A stretch of 64,000 nucleotides of DNA from NCBI GenBank assembly GCA_034509735.1, contig JACGWO010000006.1:2185001-2249000 (forward strand). Reading direction: 5' to 3'. Both the position numbers and the translations under genes were made by a program. The stretch comes from Sesamum alatum. Its lineage: Eukaryota > Streptophyta > Magnoliopsida > Lamiales > Pedaliaceae. Shown here piece after piece: positions 57,829-64,000 of the stretch. The notes beneath the pieces are model-generated. The model was not told where the DNA came from. It did not search any database and saw only the letters and a program-made list of their open reading frames with translations. Within the stretch, counting starts at the first letter, position 1, and each line of letters starts with the position of its first letter.

Positions 57829-60347
57829 TTATGAAGCCAGGAGAGCTTCGATTTTTGAAATCTGATCTTCTTCATTCTTTGGGGAAGGACTCCTGTTGGC
57901 CTCGGTGTAAAGATCATGCTTCCATTTCTCAACACGGCCCCCAGTTGGCCGATAGCCTTGCCTTGCCATAAACCTATCTCTGCCTCTGTATCGACCGCTG
58001 GCACCAGACCTATCTCTAGGTGAAAAATTGCCTCTCCAAGATTGAGCCCTGTTCAACTCCCTGTCTCCTGCAAATGGTCTCTCAGGTTTGTCAGAATGTC
58101 GCAACGCATGCTCTCTCTCATCTCGTCTTCCACTTTCTAAAGCATGATCTTGACTGTTGGGCATCCCAGGAGCAGTTGATGCTTTGTTGGTTTTCTCTGG
58201 ATCAGCAGGAACCTTTTGCTCTCTAAAGGAAGGCCTTTTACGTGCAGGAGGTTTTGGATTTGCTTCCATTTCAAAGTACCCATCATGGCGCCAGACATGA
58301 TTGTCTTCCCTGTTATCTTTACCTTTCTCATCCTTTTGCTGTGTGGCTCTTGGTACAGTTTTGTCTATTGACCTGTCATTTTGCTGCTCCTTAGGATCTC
58401 TCCACCATCCACGTTCTTGAGAAGAATATGGATTTCAACAATCAGTTCTTGATATAAGAGATACACAAAACAGATAAATAAGTTTTGTATTTTAGAATTG
58501 ATTAACAGAGATAGGCAGTACACATCTTGCAAATATTAAATATAGAAGAGAAGCTCAATAGCAGGAGTAAATAGCTGAACAAAATTCAAAATTTAAACAA
58601 AGTGAACTTGAGAAATATCTCATTCTTTAGGTTTCAAAGAAATCATTGTAAAGATGTTCTCATCTTTTTCCTAATCAAGATTGCAGATGAACCTCCAGAC
58701 GACTGACGAAAATCACAAAAGTAGAGGGCATAACAAAGAAGAGATGGAGCCCATATAATACTGAGGTGCTAGGCATGATTAATAAAGTAGGTAGCATTTC
58801 TCAGCATCTTGGATCGCTAATAGTTGGATAGGAATAATATGAACGGGAATTGTCCATTTCCTAATTCTGTTCCTCCATACTAAGAACAATCCCGCAGGAC
58901 ATCTGAGAACAGAATCAATATTCTTAAGAATATATCTAAAGAGAAAACAAATGAAAGAAAGTAGTTTGATACAAGTGCTCCATAAGCACATGTAAATGCA
59001 ATTGAAGCAAGTCGATTAAACTCTCGAACAGATATATCATTGAGACCCATAAGGTTACATTTAATTGAATAAAAGCTTACCATTCTCTGTCCTGCGACTG
59101 AAGCTTCTCCCATCTCGCCCAGCACTACCACGGTCATCGTGCTGTTATAAGACATGCACAGGCAGGCCTAACACTGTTATATAAATGGAGCTACTCGAAG
59201 TCACCAGGCTGAACAGAAAAGCAAATGCCCCGGGTAAAAGGGTTTGCAGAATGAGTCACAACCAAACTATGCACCAGATAAAGCTTGTGCACTTTTTCCC
59301 TTCTTTCAACTAAAACATTGAGAGAATCATCGCATGACATTACGAAACTTGCCACACACTCATAATGAATGGAATTTTTAGAAGGTTCAACTACTTTTGA
59401 ACACATCAACGGTAATTTATCAAAGAATCCAGTTCAACAACCGATTCTAGGAGATGGAACCAATATCTATCTGGCTTCAGCTGCCGTTTACCATATTTTA
59501 AATCGCAAAAGGCTGAAATTAAATCTACCATAGATGTGAGACTACAGGCCACCATGCAATTTCGACCATAACATTGGGAATGAATACTATTGAACACACT
59601 CCTACGAGGATGATCCACTTTTATACTACCCGATCACTCATGTGCAGAACTTCCCCCAATATCCAGACCATGGGAAGCGGCTACTGTAGCTATAGTTCCA
59701 CATAATCATACTATTCAAAACATAGCATATAAAGCAATTTGCAATGATCAATGATGGCAGAGGAGAAAAGCTTCTCAAAAGACCTGGCATCCAAAAAGAT
59801 TATACAGAGAGAAAATATCAGCTCATGCATGCATTAGTAGATGATAAAGAAACACAAAATTCAAACGGTTCTACAAGAATGCATATAATCAGAAACAGTA
59901 CCTCAAAGTACGACCGGGAAAGAGGCACTTTAGTAGGATCGGAAGAATGCCTTCTACCACCCCGGTTTCCCTCACTTCTGTTTTCAGATTCCTTGCCCAT
60001 GGTTCCAGATTCAACCTTCGGATCGTGGCCAAGTGGGGCCTCAAGAGGCACGGGGTCCTGGAGCCGACGACGGTGCTTATGATCCCGGTCCGGTCGATCT
60101 TTATCCGGCTCGGCCAGCGCAGCGGACCTTTCGGTTTCTGGTTCACCATCCCTCCGAGATCTCTTGGGGCTTGCAACACACAACAGGAGAATGGATCAAT
60201 CAAAATTGAACTATTCCAATTACATTACACAAAAACAAAACAATTCAGACACCACGCAAAAATGGAAGTCTCGATTTACCTGGGCTCACGGTCGAACCGC
60301 GAACGGCGGCGCTTGGACTCCGAGCTACGGTCTTCTCGCCGTGACAT
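57829..60347 (-). CDS. Arg/Ser/Asp-rich nuclear-type protein, function unknown
   Basis: Four minus-strand exons: 60347-60280, 60169-59902, 59141-59081 and 58415-57829, with GT-AG introns and agreeing phases; 327 aa. It starts MSRREDRSSESKRRRSRFDR, a likely nuclear localisation and RS-type stretch, followed by SPKRSRRDGEPE and a very charged middle (DKDRPDRDHKHRRR). The C-terminal half has WWRDPKEQQNDR, ARKRPSFREQK, RGRDRFMARQGYRP (RGR-type RNA-binding-like), and the compact end VEKWKHDLYTEANRSPSPKN followed by EEDQISKIEALLAS. The low-complexity RS/RD content suggests a nuclear RNA-linked protein; the conserved-looking end suggests a defined interaction motif. No RRM or zinc finger is present. 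Function is not assigned. Confidence 0.85.
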
Positions 60348-60538
60348 TAGTGTTAATTTGAGAGAAAAAGGAGAGTAAATTACTCACTCAGTCAGCTCGC
60401 GCCACCACTTCGTCTCTACGCCTGCGGCGGTGAAGGGCTGCAGAAATCCCTAAAAGCCAATCCACTGAGGAGGATCAAAGGTTGTTCGTACTATATCTTC
60501 AGATTGTCATTTATTTCGAAGCGGCTCTTCAACGGGTC

Positions 60539-60634
60539 TGGGCCAGGTTTATTTTGATTCGGGTCGGGTTTAGGTTTGCTTAATGGGTCAACCGAATTGG
60601 GCTGTTAGATGGACTTTTCAAGAACTCTTGGGCC
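60539..60634 (-). promoter_or_regulatory. Three TGGGCY (site II) motifs upstream of the Arg/Ser-rich gene
   Basis: TGGGCC at 60539-60544, TGGGCT at 60598-60603 and TGGGCC at 60629-60634, about 190-290 bp upstream of the ATG on the minus strand. This is the third gene in the window with such a cluster. Confidence 0.55.
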
Positions 60635-60639
60635 GAACC

Positions 60640-61165
60640 AATTGATTCGCTATTAGGGGATGTTTGGATAAATTTATAAGTTTTTCAAAATATTTTATAA
60701 ATTTTATTTTTTAAATATTTAAATAAAATAATGTTAACTTATACAATTTCATAAATAAATTTATCTAAACATTCTATTAATATTCTTAACTAATTGGATA
60801 AGTTGTAGTCAAACAAGCTAATTAAGTCATGTAATTAATTTCCACTTAAAGGTTTATTTGTTTATTGTGTTTTTAAAGTATGGACATTTATTACAAATTA
60901 CTATTTTATCTCATACTGTATTTTATTTATACACACTACATGTACAAAATTCATGCACTGTATATTAAAAAGGTATTTCTATATACATAAACACAATAAA
61001 AAAATGCAATTTCAATTTTTGGATTAGTATTTTTGAACATATGAAAACTAAAAATTTATAATTAATCAAAACGAAAATATTTTCTAGTCAAATAAGATAA
61101 AAATCAAGCGCATCTAGAATTCCACCAATTTAAATGTCAAAATAAAAATTTATTTTCGTCCTACG
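60640..61165. other. AT-rich spacer
   Basis: No feature recognised. Confidence 0.5.
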
Positions 61166-61174
61166 TAATCATTC

Positions 61175-61732
61175 GGAATAAATGCAATTTTGGTTCCTAA
61201 ATTTCGCTATTAAAGTAGTTTTGGTCCTCAAACTTTTTAAAGTTGCATTATTAGTCCTCAAACAATTATTTCTTAAGCATTTTAATCATTCCGTTAACTT
61301 TGCCGTTAAACTTAACGAAAAATTCATTTTTATTGTAAAAATATGTTATTTTACTCCTATTTTGTGTTATTTTTTAACTTTTAATCTAACACACATATTT
61401 TTTTCATTTTTCTTCAAACCTAAAGAGAGAAAAAACAAAAAAAAATATTGAATTTAAACAACAAATTTTCTATATAATCTTCACAAGTTTGTTGCCTAAA
61501 TTCAACTTTTTTTGGTTTTCCTCACTTTAAGTTTGAAGAAAAATGAAAAAATAAGTATATTAGACTAAAAGTTGAAAAATAGCACAAAATGATAAGTTTA
61601 ACGGCAAAGTTAGTGATAGGATCGAAAATGCTTAAAAAATGATTGTTTGAGAACTAATAGTGCAACTTTAAAAAATTTAAGGATTGAAACTGCTCAAGTG
61701 ACAAAGTTTATGAACAAAATTGCGTTTATCCC
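61175..61732. mobile_element. Mutator-like MITE with 9-bp TSD
   Basis: TAATCATTC at 61166-61174 and 61733-61741 is an exact 9-bp duplication. The start GGAATAAATGCAATTTTGGT and end AACAAAATTGCGTTTATCCC are mirrored, as are the inner CCTCAAACAATTATTTCTTA and AAAAAATGATTGTTTGAGAA. 558 bp; the open frame 61182-61451 in it is not a gene. Confidence 0.93.
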
Positions 61733-61899
61733 TAATCATTCAAACAAACTAAAATAATAACAATAATAATAATAATAAAGTTGACGTCCTAAATTTTTCA
61801 TCGTCCCATCCGAACATGAGCCATATTATATGTACATAATCTGTATATATTAAATTAAATGAAATAAAAAGTAGGTATGATTGGGATTTATGAAGTGAA

Positions 61900-63674
61900 T
61901 TATGAATTAATTGGTGTTTTGGAGTTAAATCTAGAGCACCATTTGATCATGAGATGATGGAGATCAGCGTCCATCCGAGTTCCGACACCTCCCCACACCA
62001 GCATGTGCGTGAAATCTCCAAGTGATGAACCTGTTACCTCGTACACTTCCTCGAACCCTATTCTCTTGTAAAACCTCACAAGCTGCAAATATACCATCAT
62101 CATCATAGACTAAACAAATGCATGGTCTTAATGTTCCTATGTGGGACACCAAAATCTTGGTTCAAATTAATGACTTGCTTATGAAAAATTGCATTTTTTG
62201 CTCCATAAGTTAGCTTTCTTTGTGATTTTGGTTCCGCTGTTTTTAGACTCATCGCATTGTATTCCATAATTCCAAAAAAAAAATAAAATTGTAATTTTAA
62301 TCTCAGACTTTAATTGTGTTAGATTTATTGTGGAGAAAGCCGGCGATTAAGTTTTGAGAGGAATTAAGGCTGTTTTTTCTTAGAAATTTAATGAAATTAA
62401 GGCTTGTAAATAACATTCCAATTTTTATGGAGTATGGGTTGCAATCCGGTGAATTAAAAAATAACGAGACTAAAATCACCAAAAAACTAACTTGTGGGAT
62501 GTAAAATGCAATTATGTAAAGAATTAATTGTGTGATTTGTAAGAGATTTTTTAAATTTTACAACTTATATTTTTTAGGGTTAATTATACTTAGAATCTCT
62601 CTGAAAATACAAAATTATAATTTCCTCCCAAAAAGTTTCAAATTACACTTGCACCCCCTCTGAAAATCCTGCTTTACACCTAATCTCCTTCCGTTAGAGT
62701 TTGGACAAAAAATATTTACGTTAACAAAAAAAATTCCATAAATTTTCAATTTTTGCGCATTATTTAATATTTTTATATATATTTTTGTACTTATAAGAGG
62801 ATAAATATAACGTAGATATAAAGAGGGAGGTTAAGATTATTACATTTTTATTTATAAGTACAAAATTATTATATAGAGATATTAAATGAGGGTAAAGTTG
62901 AACATTTATATTTTGCTTTTTGCTAAATTCAGCCTGTTTTATCAAAATCCTAACGAAAGTCAGTTAAATATAAATAGTGAATTTTTGAAAGGGTGTAAGT
63001 GTACTTAAAAATTTTTTAGGGTAAAATATAATTTCGTATTTTTAGGGGAGATCCAATATAATCAACCCTATTTTTTTAAATAATTTATCAAACACTTGTA
63101 ATATATTTTAAGAGACTAACCACTTCAAGTCTTCAACCAAACATGGTCTAAATTTAAAGCAGCAGCAAACAAGCTCAACGGCGAGTACCTTGGAATGGTA
63201 AAGATCCGTGTCATTAATGGCGAGCAGCTCAGCCTTCCGGCAGCCACACTCAAAGCCATGCCGGATCGCCACCGCCCCAACGAACAAACCAATCCCAAAT
63301 ATCGATTTCTCCATTCCCACCGTCTCCCTCCGCATCTTCATCGAATCCAAATGCAGAATTTTGCCTCCAAACCAAACCCTAATCACGCCCTCAGCCCTGC
63401 CCAATTCACTCCGCGTCGCCAAGCTTCGGGCCGTGACCCTGAAAAAGGGGCCGAAAGTCTGGAGCTGGAGGTCCAGATTCTGCGCTCTGGAAGCGGCCAT
63501 GATGTCGGACATTGTGGGTTCATATGGGTTGGGTTTGAGATGGGTTTTTGGCGTGATTGGATTGGGGGATGAAGGGAGAGTAATCGAGTTCTTGATGGGA
63601 AACGATGGGGTGTGGATTTTGATGGGAGGAGGGAAGGAAGGCAGAGGATTCTTGAGAGTTGTTGGCAGCGCCAT
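61900..63674 (-). CDS. GNAT-like N-acetyltransferase, probably plastid-targeted
   Basis: Two minus-strand exons, 63674-63189 and 62082-61900, joined in phase across an 1.1-kb intron; 222 aa. The chosen start gives MALPTTLKNPLPSFPPPIKI and about 50 Ser/Pro/Thr-rich, acid-poor residues that look like a chloroplast transit peptide. After MSDIMAASRAQNLDLQLQTF, the second half carries the GNAT pattern: a helix/strand with FGIGLFVGAVAIRHGFECGC, KAELLAINDTDLYHSKLVRF (read across the splice; the D..YH.KLVRFYKRIGFEEV stretch is the usual GNAT motif B) and a final VYEVTG..HMLVWGG strand. The acetyl-CoA loop (Q/RxxGxG/A) is not obvious. Substrate unknown. The long minus-strand frame extends upstream through the tRNA gene, so the first ATGs there are not credible. 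Confidence 0.8.
62577..63068. mobile_element. Mutator-like MITE in the intron of the GNAT-like gene
   Basis: It starts GGGTTAATTATACTTAG and ends CCAATATAATCAACCC, mirrored. Flanks TATTTTTTA and TATTTTTTT agree at eight of nine positions, consistent with a 9-bp duplication. Its relative at 38607-38712 plus 44063-44500 was split by a retrotransposon. Confidence 0.82.
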
Positions 63675-63799
63675 GGATGAGAAGGTTGTGAAGCTTGCTG
63701 GATTTTTTGAATTACAGCAGCAAATGTGGCCGAATATCGACCAAACATGGGCAGGACGGCTGCCAACAATTAATTTACGTAGAAAAATTGGCAACAACA

Positions 63800-63871
63800 G
63801 CGTTTGTAGTCCAACGGTTAGGATAATTGCCTTCCAAGCAATAGACCCGGGTTCGACTCCCGGCAAACGCA
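63800..63871 (+). tRNA. tRNA-Gly (UCC)
   Basis: 72 nt. It starts GCGTTTGTAGTCCAACGGTTA (one base longer shown in parts: A box TAGTCCAACGG), has anticodon TCC in CTTCCAA, T arm GGGTTCGACTCCC (B box) and acceptor CAAACGC plus discriminator A. The acceptor stem pairs completely (GCGTTTG with CAAACGC). TTTT follows directly as a Pol III terminator. It lies 126 bp upstream of the GNAT-like start codon, on the opposite strand. Confidence 0.97.
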
Positions 63872-64000
63872 TTTTATGGGTTTTTTGCGTTTTTTTTTTT
63901 TTTCCTTGTGCCTATTTTTTCTTTCTTCTTTTCCTTTTTTTTTTTTTTGCCTATATAATAAATATTGAAAATTAATATAGTGAAAGGATGTTTGTTGTTT

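Noticed and set aside
63208..63975. Plus-strand frame of 255 codons and minus-strand frame reaching 63872
   Set aside because: The plus frame is antisense to the GNAT-like exon and runs through the tRNA-Gly gene; the upstream part of the minus frame is antisense to the tRNA. Only 63674 downward on the minus strand is credible.
1..64000. CRISPR arrays, operons, prokaryotic features
   Set aside because: The window is plant nuclear DNA with spliced genes. The tandem repeats found have no spacer-repeat structure.

Overview
This window is AT-rich nuclear DNA from a flowering plant, very probably a eudicot. The evidence is GT-AG introns throughout, plant-type genes (a vacuolar sorting receptor, an RSL-type bHLH factor, a plant BUB3), two eukaryotic tRNA genes, and plant transposons (CACTA, Mutator-like, hAT, LINE, tRNA-derived SINE-like pieces, one LTR element). 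The species cannot be fixed from the sequence. There are no operons; each gene has its own promoter region.

Left part (1-11.7 kb): the last six exons of BUB3 (+, 5' end outside the window), then a complete nine-exon ZFPL1 homologue (+, 4444-8976) behind a promoter rich in TGGGCY motifs. Next comes a 5'-truncated LINE (minus strand) with an 11-bp target-site duplication.

11.7-26.9 kb is a gene-poor, transposon-rich stretch: a 220-bp CACTA element with a perfect TTA duplication, a larger decayed CACTA carrying remnants of a transposon protein gene, another CACTA end, SINE-like fragments, and MITEs. It ends at a four-exon RSL class II bHLH gene (+, 26901-28275).

28.3-33.2 kb is a cluster of MITEs, several with exact 9-bp target-site duplications (Mutator-like). 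A 12-exon vacuolar sorting receptor gene follows (minus, 33671-38192).

38.6-44.5 kb: an LTR retrotransposon (39314-44057, TSD AAAAT, LTRs about 96% identical by hand count) sits inside an older MITE. It carries a gag-like frame with an N-terminal Glu-rich 9-residue repeat domain and no reverse transcriptase or integrase that I can see, so it looks like a non-autonomous gag-only (TR-GAG/LARD-like) element. Its single frame is broken by four stops, each explicable by one C-to-T change.

45.5-64 kb: a hAT-type MITE, a tRNA-Asn(GUU) gene, an IFRD-family gene (minus) intact except for one apparent 1-nt loss, a short intronless plant-specific gene of unknown function, an Arg/Ser/Asp-rich nuclear-type protein gene (minus), a GNAT-like acetyltransferase gene (minus) with a MITE in its only intron, and a tRNA-Gly(UCC) gene just upstream of it in divergent orientation.

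The protein genes look like housekeeping and developmental genes (mitotic checkpoint, Golgi, vacuolar sorting, root-hair-type transcription, nuclear RNA-linked) and do not form a shared pathway. The most unusual object is the gag-only retrotransposon with its repeat domain. All coordinates and identities were worked out by eye.
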